Under the pieces are notes generated by a model that had not been told where the DNA came from, did no database searches, and saw nothing but the letters and a program-made list of their open reading frames with translations. A stretch of DNA of 61,290 bases from Streptomyces soli. GTDB lineage: Bacteria; Actinomycetota; Actinomycetes; Streptomycetales; Streptomycetaceae. The DNA is taken from contig NZ_RJVR01000056.1 in the NCBI RefSeq assembly GCF_003999195.1, forward strand, positions 1 through 61,290, read 5' to 3'. A program made the translations under genes and the position numbers. Shown piece by piece: positions 43,004 through 51,586 of this stretch (its first letter is position 1; every line of letters begins with the position of its first letter).

Positions 43004-43486
43004 TCAGCGAATCAGTGCAAGAGCACGCTTCAATTTGGCCGTCGAAATCGGCATGAGGCGAAGCAAGAAAGATTTTTCCTCGGAAAATATCTCCTCATCT
43101 CGGTCCACTGCCTGCGCAAAGTCTTTCCCTCTTTGGAGAAGCGCTACGCGCCCCTTTGGGGAAATGGAGATGAGGCCCTCGGCGTGCGCCAGCCGAATCG
43201 TTAGGTCCAGCGAAGGCTCAAGATTGAACGAGCCCACTCCGGCGACGAACGATCCTTCCCACCAGGCCAAAAAGCGGGCCCTAGTGGTAGAAGTTCTGAG
43301 AGCGTAAGTTACTACGTTCAAATCGTCGACATCAGCTGCTGCGCCACGGAACTTACTCAGAACAAGGACCAAGGCACCCAAGCGCCAAGATGTATCACTG
43401 GTAGGCGGGACAGGCCTCGGCCTATTTCGAAATACCACAGGCTGCCTGCGAACCTCTTCATTTATCGACATGGGCCCTGTTGACAT
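43004..43486 (-). CDS. ABC-3C middle component
   Basis: A 160-residue protein starts MSTGPMSINEEVRRQPVVFR, one base after the effector stop, with AGGCAGG upstream; ATG at 43471 is an alternative. The core SWRLGALVLVLSKFRG and TIRLAHAEGLISISPKGRVA looks like a winged helix. In ABC-3C operons a small winged-helix 'middle component' bridges the ATPase and the effector. Its size, fold and position between the two fit that role. Confidence 0.7.
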   Translation of the reverse strand: MSTGPMSINEEVRRQPVVFRNRPRPVPPTSDTSWRLGALVLVLSKFRGAAADVDDLNVVTYALRTSTTRARFLAWWEGSFVAGVGSFNLEPSLDLTIRLAHAEGLISISPKGRVALLQRGKDFAQAVDRDEEIFSEEKSFLLRLMPISTAKLKRALALIR

Positions 43487-43487
43487 T

Positions 43488-44435
43488 TCAGCCTGCCTCT
43501 TCGAAATCTAGAGGGCATTGTTGCAGCCAGTCCGTTACAGCCATTAGAGCAATACTCTCGGCGTTACTCCTTGCGATTCCCGGTACTACCTGTTCCACCC
43601 TGAGGCGCACTTCCTCGATCACCCCACCCAGGACTTTATGAGGTAGATCACCCGGTCCGGATGCCAGAAGCAAGCCTCTTTCCACGCTTGCAACGCAATC
43701 AACGATCTGCTGATGGACCTCTGGGATTGACTCCAAATACCGGTCCAGAAGGCCCTCTCCGGCGAGTTGACTCCCCAACAAATGCGCCCGATAGGTGGTC
43801 CGCTTCGCAGGGTTAGCAAGTTGCGGGATGCGGGAAAGTTTCTCATCCATTACGCTAATCAGCGGGCTCTGAACTTGCCCAAAGTCGATACCGTCTGCCG
43901 TGCTCGTCGGAACCGTTGCAGGAATCCCGACCGGAGCAGGGAGCACCGGACCCCGACTTAGAATTTCAGCCGACTCTTTATAGTCCGCAAGTTCGTGAAC
44001 ATCAACCATGAAGTCATCGGTGACATAAGAAAGTTGGGCCTGCCGTACGAGCGTCGCCTTTTCGCTGCAATGCTGCACGGTCTTATGGGATTGATGTCTA
44101 GGCGTGAAAAGAATCCACGATCTAATCTTTACGCTATCAAAGAGGCGAATAAGTTCCGTTTCGTACTTGATGAACTTATTTATGTCTTTGGTTATTTTGT
44201 CGCGATGATTGTCATACAGCGCCCGAGGGCTAAGGTCTGGATTTTCTGGACAATAGCATTGATAAACGATGCCGCTTCGAGTAAAGCACTCGATTCCAAG
44301 GTCGCCTCGATCTTGATCGGGAACCTTGATCACGTTGTCGGCGCCATGCTGCTGCCGGAGCAAGCGGATGGCCCACTCCTGCCACGTGTCTGGGTCCCAA
44401 ACCCAGCCAGATGCCCCTGTCACGCAACAGATCAT
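43488..44435 (-). CDS. restriction-endonuclease-like effector of ABC-3C system
   Basis: A 315-residue protein from ATG 44435; GTG 44423 is an alternative and neither has a clear ribosome site. The nuclease-like core is GDLGIECFTRSGIVYQCY, where Asp45, Glu49 and the Q-C-Y strand correspond to the PD-(D/E)XK pattern. The canonical Lys is replaced, as in other actinomycete members I recall. The C-terminal 150 residues are helical (QLANPAKRTTYRAHLLGSQL). It is the first gene of the three-gene operon and the likely DNA-cleaving or toxic output. Confidence 0.7.
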   Translation of the reverse strand: MICCVTGASGWVWDPDTWQEWAIRLLRQQHGADNVIKVPDQDRGDLGIECFTRSGIVYQCYCPENPDLSPRALYDNHRDKITKDINKFIKYETELIRLFDSVKIRSWILFTPRHQSHKTVQHCSEKATLVRQAQLSYVTDDFMVDVHELADYKESAEILSRGPVLPAPVGIPATVPTSTADGIDFGQVQSPLISVMDEKLSRIPQLANPAKRTTYRAHLLGSQLAGEGLLDRYLESIPEVHQQIVDCVASVERGLLLASGPGDLPHKVLGGVIEEVRLRVEQVVPGIARSNAESIALMAVTDWLQQCPLDFEEAG

Positions 44436-44512
44436 AGGGATCGGTCAAGTCACGTGTCTCGGACTTGGCACGACGTAATGGCCCCGCCACTGGTCATCAT
44501 GCTGGCGCCCTC

Positions 44513-44716
44513 TCAAGGCCCTTGACTACCCAGGACGTGGCACGAGTAGAGGCGCGCTGTCGGAGAGGTCACCCACGCAGGCGCCGTCTCTAGGAGCTGA
44601 GCATCGGACGGCCACGACATCCCAGAAGCCGCAAGACGAAGGTGATCCGTGTCTGCCAGGCTGAGTCGGACGGGTTGTGCCCGCTTCCTCAACACCGGTT
44701 CAGTCGTGGCTGACAT
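44513..44716 (-). CDS. possible small protein
   Basis: A 67-residue frame starts MSATTEPVLRKRAQPVRLSL and ends HVLGSQGP. Coding composition is acceptable, but there is no recognised family and no strong ribosome site. It could be a gene fragment. Confidence 0.25.
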   Translation of the reverse strand: MSATTEPVLRKRAQPVRLSLADTDHLRLAASGMSWPSDAQLLETAPAWVTSPTARLYSCHVLGSQGP

Positions 44717-44842
44717 CACCAGATGACATCAACGCCGACAGACAAGTGCGGGACGAGACAGCCGGAGACCGACCATAGGCTGCCAGCGCAAGCGCCTTCC
44801 GGCAGGCCGTACAGAGCCCGGCCCGAACTTACAAGGCAGCTG

Positions 44843-45240
44843 TCACGCGCGCTGTGTAGGCATACCCCGGGGACCGGTTGGCACAGGTGCAACGGGACGG
44901 ACCGCGGTGAAGTCCTGGCTTTCGTAGCGGGTGGCGGAGAGCAGCAGCAGCCACTCGTCGCAGCCCTGCCACGGGTAGAGGTCGCCGGCACCTCCGCGCA
45001 CCACCCGCGGACCGTCACCGGTGCGTGGGCGGGCGTCCACCGGCGCGTCCGTGAAATGCGGTATCCACACGTCAGCGCAGATTTCGTTCGCCGACCCCAT
45101 CGCCGCCAGCCCGAAGACGTTCTCGGCCGCGGCGGTCCGCTCCTCGTCGGCGAAGTCGTCGAGCAGGCGGAGCGCTCAGTTGGAGAAGAGTCGCAGGTCA
45201 AAATGGGCGATGGTGCACAACTCGCAAAGCGCCTTCTAAG
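44843..45240 (-). pseudogene. conserved gene with internal stop
   Basis: The frame reads IAHFDLRLFSN, TGA, ALRLLDDFADEERTAAAENV, then NEICADVWIPHFTDAPVDAR, VVRGGAGDLYPWQGCDEWLL and SATRYES. Strong coding character runs on both sides of the stop. I half-recognise the G-G-A-G-D-x-Y-P-W motif from uncharacterised actinomycete proteins but cannot name a function. Confidence 0.45.
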
Positions 45241-45326
45241 CGCCCCGTCACTCTGATCAAGCTACGTGCTGGGCCGTCCAACAGTCACATCAATGGCACG
45301 GGCATCCCAACCCGGCTTGTCCACCG

Positions 45327-46082
45327 CTACGCGAACGTTCCAGGCTGCTCGGTCCCCCAGCTGGTACACGCAGCGCGTGAGGCCTTCCACGTCGCCGACA
45401 GCCAGGCGTCGTTGTCCAATAGGAGTTGGCCATCGAACACGGTAGTGAACGCAGGGTTGGCGCTGACAGAGTCGCCGAGGTCCTCGAAGAGGCGCACGCG
45501 GCCCCGGCTGTCTGTGCGCTCGGCCACAATCCGGGCGACCACTTCCGGCGGCAAGCTGGACGGCCGCCCCAGACGCACGCCAGCCGCGCGCTTCGCCGCC
45601 AATCCCTCGCGGGTCCGCGATCGGATCAGGTCACGCTCAACCTCGGTGAAGCCGGCCAGCTGGGTGAACATCAGGCGACCGTGCGGGGTCGAGTTGTCGA
45701 CTGAGCCGTCAGCGGCGGCCATCTGCCATCCTTCCTCCTCGGCCCGGTCTCGCAGCGCCAGCAGGTCAGAGGCACGACGCCAGACCCGGTCGGAGCGGCG
45801 GAACAGCAGCATGCTCGCCGGACCTGTACGCAGCGCCTCCAGCGCAGCGCCGAGTGCCGGGCGCTTCATTGGCGCCGTCCCGCCCGACACGCCCTCGTCC
45901 ACATACCACTCACCGATTGTCAGTCCCCGCGCGGCAGCGAACGTGTCGATCTCCGTGCGCTGCGCGTCCAGGCCAGCGCCGGACTTCACCTCTTCCTCGG
46001 TGCTGACACGAAGGTAGCCGACGGCCAGGTTCGGAGTACGGGCGTTGCGAGCGCGGCGAGCGGTCCCGGTCTTCGTCGTCAT
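45327..46082 (-). CDS. serine recombinase (resolvase type), foreign C-terminus
   Basis: A 251-residue protein starts MTTKTGTARRARNARTPNLA. The catalytic domain has the nucleophile Ser in VGYLRVSTEE, then DEGVSGGTAPMKRPAL, LLFRRSDRVWRR and TEVERDLIRSRTREGLAAKR. The linker GVRLGRPSSLPPEVVARIVA starts the C-terminal helix-turn-helix, but this breaks after RTDSRG. The remaining 60 residues (RVRLFEDLGDSVSANPAFTT...) do not look like a recombinase. So it is probably a recombinase truncated by fusion to another gene. It lies about 0.5 kb from the island junction, where an integrase would be expected. Confidence 0.75.
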   Translation of the reverse strand: MTTKTGTARRARNARTPNLAVGYLRVSTEEEVKSGAGLDAQRTEIDTFAAARGLTIGEWYVDEGVSGGTAPMKRPALGAALEALRTGPASMLLFRRSDRVWRRASDLLALRDRAEEEGWQMAAADGSVDNSTPHGRLMFTQLAGFTEVERDLIRSRTREGLAAKRAAGVRLGRPSSLPPEVVARIVAERTDSRGRVRLFEDLGDSVSANPAFTTVFDGQLLLDNDAWLSATWKASRAACTSWGTEQPGTFA

Positions 46083-46349
46083 GAGCCGATCTCATACCAA
46101 ACGACAGATTGGTATAAGAAATCGGTGGTCACTCCCTGCCACCACCTGGGGCTACATCGGATGTACGGGACACCGATGATATAAACCCAGAATTTGTGCT
46201 TTACGGAGGAAGAGGCACAAGGGGCCATATTCCGGCCAAGCTGGCGGCGCCGTCACGCCCCGGTCTGGGCGTTCGTGTCTCCGGACGCGTTGATCGGTCT
46301 CTGCGCGTCGTTAGGATGGCCTCACAAGGGTTCCAGCGGGAGGGTGACT

Positions 46350-46619
46350 GTGGAGACGTTCGAGCTGCCCCCAGAGGCCGCACACGTTCGTTTCGCGAGA
46401 CACGCCCACAAGCTCCAGGCCAACCACGCTGCGGGACCTGGTGCTCAGACGCTCACATTGACCCCCTCACAGCTCGCCCTTCTGGCCGAACTTCTCGACG
46501 GTGTCGAAGGGAACGAAGCGGAGAGCCTGCGGTTCCTCGTCGGGCTTGCTCAACAGAGAACCGCAGGTCAGACGCAAGAGGCTGTGTTTGCTTCGGCACC
46601 GTCACCGTGCCGTAGGTGA
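46350..46619 (+). CDS. small protein at the island edge
   Basis: GTG 46350 with GGGAGG 6 bases upstream gives 89 residues: [40 protein letters not shown] and [11 protein letters not shown]. The last 20 residues run into the mpg junction and are probably not native. It is divergent from the recombinase; a control protein or excisionase-like role is possible but unproven. Confidence 0.5.
   Translation: METFELPPEAAHVRFARHAHKLQANHAAGPGAQTLTLTPSQLALLAELLDGVEGNEAESLRFLVGLAQQRTAGQTQEAVFASAPSPCRR
46600..46615. other. junction of accessory DNA with core chromosome
   Basis: On the minus strand the glycosylase reads YVYFTYG and then becomes unrelated sequence ([11 protein letters not shown]). The break lies at about 46605-46611. 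Everything to the right is syntenic-looking core, everything to the left is mosaic, so this is the right boundary (att site or insertion scar). No matching repeat for the left boundary is inside the window. Confidence 0.65.
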
Positions 46620-46863
46620 AATAGACGTAGGCGTAGCCGGGTGGGCCGAACATCACGGCGTTGCGGTCGGAGCGGCCGCGGTAGGCGTGGGAGCCGGGGT
46701 CGTCGGGGCCGGCGTAGGCCTCGACCTCGGTGAGGCGCAGGACGATCGAGCCGTTACCCGTGCTCCGTACGAGGGTGCGCCCCAGGAGGTCGGGGGCGAC
46801 CTCGAGGACCGGGCGGTTGAAGAAGGCCCGGGCGAGCGGGGTGCTTTCGGGAGCGGGGATCAT
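46611..46863 (-). pseudogene. 3-methyladenine DNA glycosylase, truncated
   Basis: ATG 46863 starts [20 protein letters not shown], then [40 protein letters not shown] and [15 protein letters not shown], the N-terminal part of the AAG/MPG family. This includes the EVEAY catalytic Glu and the SHAYRG motif. Intact proteins are about 200 residues; here only about 84 remain before foreign sequence, and the frame runs on to 46453 without similarity. The enzyme would excise alkylated purines in base-excision repair; this copy must be inactive. Confidence 0.88.
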
Positions 46864-46949
46864 GCGGTACGAGAGTAGTGGAACCGTTCGGGACGGGGTC
46901 GCGTTCGTTAAAGGGCGGGACAACCGTTCGTAAAGGGAGAGGGACAAAC

Positions 46950-47732
46950 GTGGGCTTCAAGAAGCTGCTTGCGAGCTTGGGCGCCGGGGGCGCGTCCGTG
47001 GAGACCGTGCTCAACGAGCCGAATGTGGTGCCGGGCGGTGTCGTTCAGGGCGAGGTGCGGATCCAGGGCGGCTCGGTCGCACAGCAGATCGAGGGCCTGT
47101 CGGTCGGCTTGCAGGCGCGGGTCGAGGTGGAGCACGGGGACGAGGAGTACAAGCAGAACATCGAGTTCCACCGGCAGCAGCTGGGTGGGGCGTTCGAGGT
47201 GCAGCCGGGGGCGGTCCACACGGTGCCGTTCGGTCTGGAGATCCCTTGGGAGACGCCGATCACCCACTTCATCGGGCGGCACCTGACGGGGATGAACGTC
47301 GGGGTGACGACGGAGTTGGCGATCGCCCGCGCGGTGGACTCGGGCGACCTGGACCCGGTCAACGTGCATCCGATCCCGGCGCAGCAGGCGATTCTGGACG
47401 CCTTCGGGCAGCTGGGCTTCTCCTTCCGGAACGCGGACCTGGAGCGTGGGCACATCAGGCGGACGCGGCAGCGGCTGCCCTTCTACCAGGAGATCGAGTT
47501 CCACGCCCCGCAGCAGTACCGGGGGCTGAACCAGGTGGAGCTGACGTTCATCGCCGACGGCCACGAGATGGATGTCATCCTGGAGATGGACAAGAAGCCG
47601 GGGCTGTTCACCGAGGGGAGCGACACCTTCCGCTCCTTCACGGTGAATCTGAACAGCTTCCAGGCGACCGACTGGGCGGCGTATCTCAACCAGTGGCTGG
47701 CCGAGGTCGGCGGGAAGCGCAACTGGTTCTAA
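46950..47732 (+). CDS. Spo0M-family sporulation control protein
   Basis: A 260-residue protein from GTG 46950 with AGGGAGAGGGA upstream. It starts [20 protein letters not shown] and has the arrestin-like beta sandwich of Spo0[21 protein letters not shown] and [20 protein letters not shown], with [20 protein letters not shown] in the second half. Spo0M proteins are cytoplasmic and influence sporulation in Bacillus; in Streptomyces the role is less clear. It is the first core gene after the island and reads away from it. Confidence 0.9.
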   Translation: MGFKKLLASLGAGGASVETVLNEPNVVPGGVVQGEVRIQGGSVAQQIEGLSVGLQARVEVEHGDEEYKQNIEFHRQQLGGAFEVQPGAVHTVPFGLEIPWETPITHFIGRHLTGMNVGVTTELAIARAVDSGDLDPVNVHPIPAQQAILDAFGQLGFSFRNADLERGHIRRTRQRLPFYQEIEFHAPQQYRGLNQVELTFIADGHEMDVILEMDKKPGLFTEGSDTFRSFTVNLNSFQATDWAAYLNQWLAEVGGKRNWF

Positions 47733-47778
47733 GGTCGGTCTGGTCAGGACTTCGCGCGATGCGATCAGGAGGTGCCGA

Positions 47779-48333
47779 GTGTCCGAGCTGAAGCGGCGGC
47801 CGCTCCCCCACGACTTCCACCCGCCGGTGCCGTCGTTCACTGTGGTGAGCGACGACATCGAGCCGGGTGGGACACTGAAGGCCGATCAGGTGTACTCGGA
47901 GGGGAACACCTCACCGCATCTGCGGTGGGAGGGGTTCCCGGCGGAGACGAAGAGCTTCGCCGTGACGTGCTACGACCCGGACGCGCCCACGGGCAGCGGG
48001 TTCTGGCACTGGGTGCTCTTCGACATCCCGGCGGACGTGACCGAGCTGCCCGCGGGTGCGGGATCGGGTGCCTCTGAGAACGAACACAGCAAGGGGCTGC
48101 CGGAGGGTTCCGTGCAGGTGCGGAACGACTACGGGAGCAAGGACTTCGGGGGCGCCGCGCCGCCGCCGGGTGACGGATCGCACCGGTATGTCTTCACGGT
48201 CTACGCGGTGGACCAGGAGAAGCTCGGGCCCGATGCGGACGTGTCGCCGGCGGTTGTCGGCTTCAATCTGCGCTTCCATGCGATCGGACGGGCCCAGCTG
48301 ATCGGGGAGTTCGAGGACACCAGCGGTCAGTAG
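47779..48333 (+). CDS. YbhB/YbcL-type PEBP (Raf-kinase-inhibitor-like) protein
   Basis: A 184-residue protein from GTG 47779 with AGGAGGTG just upstream. The PEBP core is seen in [20 protein letters not shown], then [20 protein letters not shown] (the DPDAP ligand-binding loop) and [11 protein letters not shown]. These cytoplasmic proteins bind anions or small ligands; the bacterial physiological role is unknown. It follows the Spo0M gene by 46 bases, probably in one transcript. Confidence 0.92.
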   Translation: MSELKRRPLPHDFHPPVPSFTVVSDDIEPGGTLKADQVYSEGNTSPHLRWEGFPAETKSFAVTCYDPDAPTGSGFWHWVLFDIPADVTELPAGAGSGASENEHSKGLPEGSVQVRNDYGSKDFGGAAPPPGDGSHRYVFTVYAVDQEKLGPDADVSPAVVGFNLRFHAIGRAQLIGEFEDTSGQ

Positions 48334-48675
48334 TCGGTTAATTGCGTTGCGCCCCGGCGTTCCGGATCGCACAGTGGTGCCGGTCGGCACCGCAGTCGCG
48401 GGGACGGCGGGGCGTTGCGCTGTGCGGTTCTCGCCACGTGGACGCCGAGCTGTCCGCCGGAGCCCTGTTATCGCCGGGGTGTCCGCGTCGACCGCCGCGC
48501 TCCGGGCGCCCGATGCGAGTCACGGGGGAGGGCGCCCGGAGTGGCAGGCGTTATCCTCCGATTTCTTCTCCGTTCACCCTGACGTGCGGAAATTGCGTTG
48601 TCCGCGCGGGTAACGCCCGGTCACAGTGGGAAACACTTCGCCATGGGGCGGAGACGGACCTGAGGGGTGGGCGGT
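48334..48675. other. intergenic region before the HNH gene
   Basis: About 340 bases without a supported gene. It should contain the promoter of the HNH endonuclease gene; no clear boxes are assigned. Confidence 0.35.
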
Positions 48676-49182
48676 ATGCGCGAGACGCTGGTACTGAACG
48701 CGAGCTTCGAGCCGCTGTCGACGGTGTCGCTGCGGCGTGCGGTGGTGTTGGTCATGCGGGACAAGGCCGTGGTCGAGCAGGCGCATCCCGGGCTGCGGAT
48801 CCGTGCGGCCGCGGTCGACATACCGGTGCCGCAGGTGATCCGGCTCTGCCGCTACGTACGGGTGCCGTTCCGACAACGGGCGTCGTGGTCGCGGCGCGGT
48901 GTACTGGTGCGTGACCAGCACCGGTGCGCGTACTGCGGTCGCAGGGCGACGACGGTGGACCATGTCGTACCGCGTTCGCGCGGTGGCGGGGACACCTGGC
49001 TGAACACGGTCGCGTCGTGCGCGGAGGACAACCACCGCAAGGCGGACCGTACGCCGGAGCAGGCGGGGATGCGGTTGCTGACGCAGCCGTTCGAGCCGAC
49101 ACCGGCGGACACACTGCTGCTGGCGCTGGGGATGAAGGACGGCGCGGCCGCACTGCCGGAGTGGCTGGCGCGGCCGGCGTAG
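48676..49182 (+). CDS. HNH endonuclease family protein
   Basis: A 168-residue protein starts MRETLVLNASFEPLSTVSLR; GTG three codons upstream is possible. The C-terminal half is an HNH domain: CAYCGRRATTVDHVVPRSRG (C-x2-C and D-H), then DTWLNTVASCAEDNHRKADR (N and H). The family is widespread in actinomycete core genomes, typically with a single intact HNH motif and unknown biological role. It converges with the TauE gene, leaving only 4 bases between stops. Confidence 0.92.
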   Translation: MRETLVLNASFEPLSTVSLRRAVVLVMRDKAVVEQAHPGLRIRAAAVDIPVPQVIRLCRYVRVPFRQRASWSRRGVLVRDQHRCAYCGRRATTVDHVVPRSRGGGDTWLNTVASCAEDNHRKADRTPEQAGMRLLTQPFEPTPADTLLLALGMKDGAAALPEWLARPA

Positions 49183-49186
49183 CCGG

Positions 49187-49951
49187 TCAGCGGATGATCA
49201 GCTGGACGATCGCGACGATACCGACCACGACGATCACCCCGCGCAGGGCCGTCGGCGGAAGCCGGCGGCCTACGCGCGCGCCGATGACTCCGCCGATGGC
49301 GGCGCCGCCCGCGATGAGCAGGACTGCCGTCCAGTCGAAGTGGGCGACGAAGAGGAAGAAGACCGCGGCCACGCCGTTGACCAGCAGGGCGAGGACGTTC
49401 TTGACGGCGTTGATGCGTTGCAGGGTGTCGCTGAGGAGCAGGCCCATGAGGGAGAGGTAGAGGACTCCCTGAGCGGCGCCGAAGTAGCCGCCGTACGCGC
49501 TGCTGAGGAAGATGCCGGCGACGAGCAGGGGGCCGCCGTGTTCCTTACGGCCGCGGTGGCCGGCCATGGCGCGGGAGAGCCGGGGCTGGAGGACGACGAG
49601 GACGAGGGCGATCCCGATGAGGGCGGGGACGATCGCGTCGAAGGCCGCAGAGGGCAGCGCCAGCAGCAGGATCGCGCCGGTGAGGCCGCCGGCGAGGGCG
49701 GTGACGCCGAGCCGCAGGACGCGGGGGCGTTGGCCTTCCAGCTCGCGGCGGTAGCCGAAGGCGCCGGTGAGGGAGCCGGGGACGAGGCCGAGGGTGTTGG
49801 AGACGTTGGCGGTGACCGGGGGCAGGCCGACGGCGAGCAGGACGGGGAAGGTGATCAGGGTGCCGGAGCCGACGATGGTGTTGATTGTGCCCGCGCCGAT
49901 TCCGGTCGCGAAGACGGCCAGCATCTCCCAGACGGACATGTGCTTCTCCAT
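49187..49951 (-). CDS. TauE/SafE-family membrane permease
   Basis: A 254-residue integral membrane protein with seven to eight predicted spans, beginning MEKHMSVWEMLAVFATGIGA GTINTIVGSG, the signature first repeat. The second repeat is LLVAGIFLSSAYGGYFGAAQ. TauE/SafE proteins export sulfite, sulfoacetate or other organosulfur anions, or import in reverse; the substrate is not evident. An alternative start is the next Met at 49939. Confidence 0.9.
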   Translation of the reverse strand: MEKHMSVWEMLAVFATGIGAGTINTIVGSGTLITFPVLLAVGLPPVTANVSNTLGLVPGSLTGAFGYRRELEGQRPRVLRLGVTALAGGLTGAILLLALPSAAFDAIVPALIGIALVLVVLQPRLSRAMAGHRGRKEHGGPLLVAGIFLSSAYGGYFGAAQGVLYLSLMGLLLSDTLQRINAVKNVLALLVNGVAAVFFLFVAHFDWTAVLLIAGGAAIGGVIGARVGRRLPPTALRGVIVVVGIVAIVQLIIR

Positions 49952-50022
49952 GATCGGTGCGACGCCTCCCCGCCTTTGAGGTCGAGGGACGCGCAGCGAT
50001 CATGCCATGTCTTGGTGCTTTC

Positions 50023-50979
50023 TCAGTCCTTGTCGAGGCGCGGGGTCTCGCGGCGCGTGCCGCCGTCCCCGTTGCCGCCGCCGCCCGCGCCGGGGGCGCC
50101 GGGGATGTTGACGATGCCGCCGAGGCCCTTGAGGGCGTCGTTGAGCTCGCTGGGGATGATCCAGAGCTTGTTGGCGTCGCCTGAGGCGATCTTGGGGAGC
50201 ATCTGCAGGTACTGGTAGGCGAGGAGCTTCTGGTCCGGGTCGCCGGCGTGGATGGACTCGAAGACCGTACGGATGGCCTGTGCCTCGCCCTCGGCGCGCA
50301 GGGCGGCGGCCTTGGACTCGCCTTCGGCGCGGAGGATGGCGGACTGCTTCTCACCCTCGGCGGTGAGGATCTGTGACTGGCGGATACCTTCGGCTGTGAG
50401 GATCGCGGCGCGCTTGTCGCGGTCGGCGCGCATCTGCTTCTCCATCGAGTCCTGGATGGAGGTGGGCGGCTCGATGGCCTTGAGCTCGACGCGGTTGACG
50501 CGGATGCCCCACTTGCCGGTGGCCTCGTCGAGGACGCCGCGCAGCGCCGCATTGATCTCCTCGCGGGAGGTCAGCGTCCGTTCCAGGTCCATGCCACCGA
50601 TGATGTTGCGCAGGGTGGTGACGGTGAGCTGCTCGATCGCCTGGATGTAGCTGGCGACTTCGTACGTCGCGGCCCGGGCGTCGGTGACCTGGTAGTAGAT
50701 GACGGTGTCGATGTTCACGACCAGGTTGTCCTGGGTGATCACCGGCTGGGGCGGGAAGGGCACGACCTGCTCGCGGAGGTCGATGCGGTTGCGGATGGTG
50801 TCGATGAAGGGGACCACGATGTTGAGGCCCGCACTCAACGTCCTGGTGTAGCGGCCGAATCGCTCGACGATGGCCGCGCTGGCCTGCGGAATGACCTGGA
50901 CCGTCTTGATGAGCGCGATGAAGACGAGCACCACCAGGATGATCAGGACGATGACGATCGGTGCCACGTCTGCTCCCAC
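50023..50979 (-). CDS. SPFH/band 7 (stomatin-like) protein
   Basis: A 318-residue protein. Residues 5-25 (APIVIVLIILVVLVFIALIK) are an N-terminal membrane anchor. The SPFH domain follows: VIPQASAAIVERFGRYTRTL, GLNIVVPFIDTIRNRIDLRE, YYQVTDARAATYEVASYIQA and TLTSREEINAALRG. A coiled coil of EGE(K/S/A) repeats and a Gly-rich tail end it. Such proteins scaffold membrane microdomains and often partner with NfeD proteins; an NfeD gene lies immediately upstream on the same strand, 112 bases away. Confidence 0.93.
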   Translation of the reverse strand: MGADVAPIVIVLIILVVLVFIALIKTVQVIPQASAAIVERFGRYTRTLSAGLNIVVPFIDTIRNRIDLREQVVPFPPQPVITQDNLVVNIDTVIYYQVTDARAATYEVASYIQAIEQLTVTTLRNIIGGMDLERTLTSREEINAALRGVLDEATGKWGIRVNRVELKAIEPPTSIQDSMEKQMRADRDKRAAILTAEGIRQSQILTAEGEKQSAILRAEGESKAAALRAEGEAQAIRTVFESIHAGDPDQKLLAYQYLQMLPKIASGDANKLWIIPSELNDALKGLGGIVNIPGAPGAGGGGNGDGGTRRETPRLDKD

Positions 50980-51091
50980 GCCGTTTGCCTGCTGCTGCCT
51001 GTATTACGACATGATCAAGTCTGTCAGACCCGGGCCGGGCGGCGCTGGGGTTCGGCGAATTCCCGTGGGCCCCGTACGGCCAGGTCAGCTG

Positions 51092-51514
51092 TCAGATGAC
51101 GACGGCTGTCGCGCCCTCGATCTCCGCGACGTCCACCTTGTCGCCGGGCTCGAAAATCCGGCCGGAGTCGAGAGCCCGGGCGGACCAGGTCTCGCCGTTG
51201 AGCTTGATGCGGCCGCCGCTCTCGTCGACCCTTTCGAGGACGACGGCCTGGCGGCCCCTGAGTGCGTCGACGCCGCTGCGCAGTTCGGGGCGCTGTTTCG
51301 CGTTCCGGTTGGCGATGGGGCGTACGACGGCGATGAGTGCGACGGAGACGATGACGAAGACCAGCACCTGCGCGGTGATTCCGCCGCCGAGGCCTGCGAC
51401 GACAGCGGCGGCCACCGAACCGACCGCGAACATCCCGAACTCGGGCATCGCGGTCACCACGAGCGGAATTCCGAGCCCTACTGCCGCGACGAGCCACCAC
51501 AACCATGAGTCCAC
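51092..51514 (-). CDS. NfeD-like membrane protein
   Basis: A 140-residue protein starts MDSWLWWLVAAVGLGIPLVV. Three membrane segments in the first 70 residues precede a soluble OB-fold C-terminus (LRGRQAVVLERVDESGGRIK and GETWSARAL). It is the short NfeD type without a protease domain, partner of SPFH proteins in membrane quality control. It is adjacent to and co-directional with the SPFH gene, likely one operon. Confidence 0.9.
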   Translation of the reverse strand: MDSWLWWLVAAVGLGIPLVVTAMPEFGMFAVGSVAAAVVAGLGGGITAQVLVFVIVSVALIAVVRPIANRNAKQRPELRSGVDALRGRQAVVLERVDESGGRIKLNGETWSARALDSGRIFEPGDKVDVAEIEGATAVVI

Positions 51515-51586
51515 GCCCCCATCGTAGGGGCGTTGGGGTGATCGTGACAGAGCGCGAAAGCCCGGGGGCCGGGCGGAAGTTGGGCT

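Noticed and set aside
45000..45256. Plus-strand frame of 177 residues at 44723-45256
   Set aside because: The minus strand carries clear conserved protein segments (VVRGGAGDLYPWQGCDEW), so the plus frame is a shadow.
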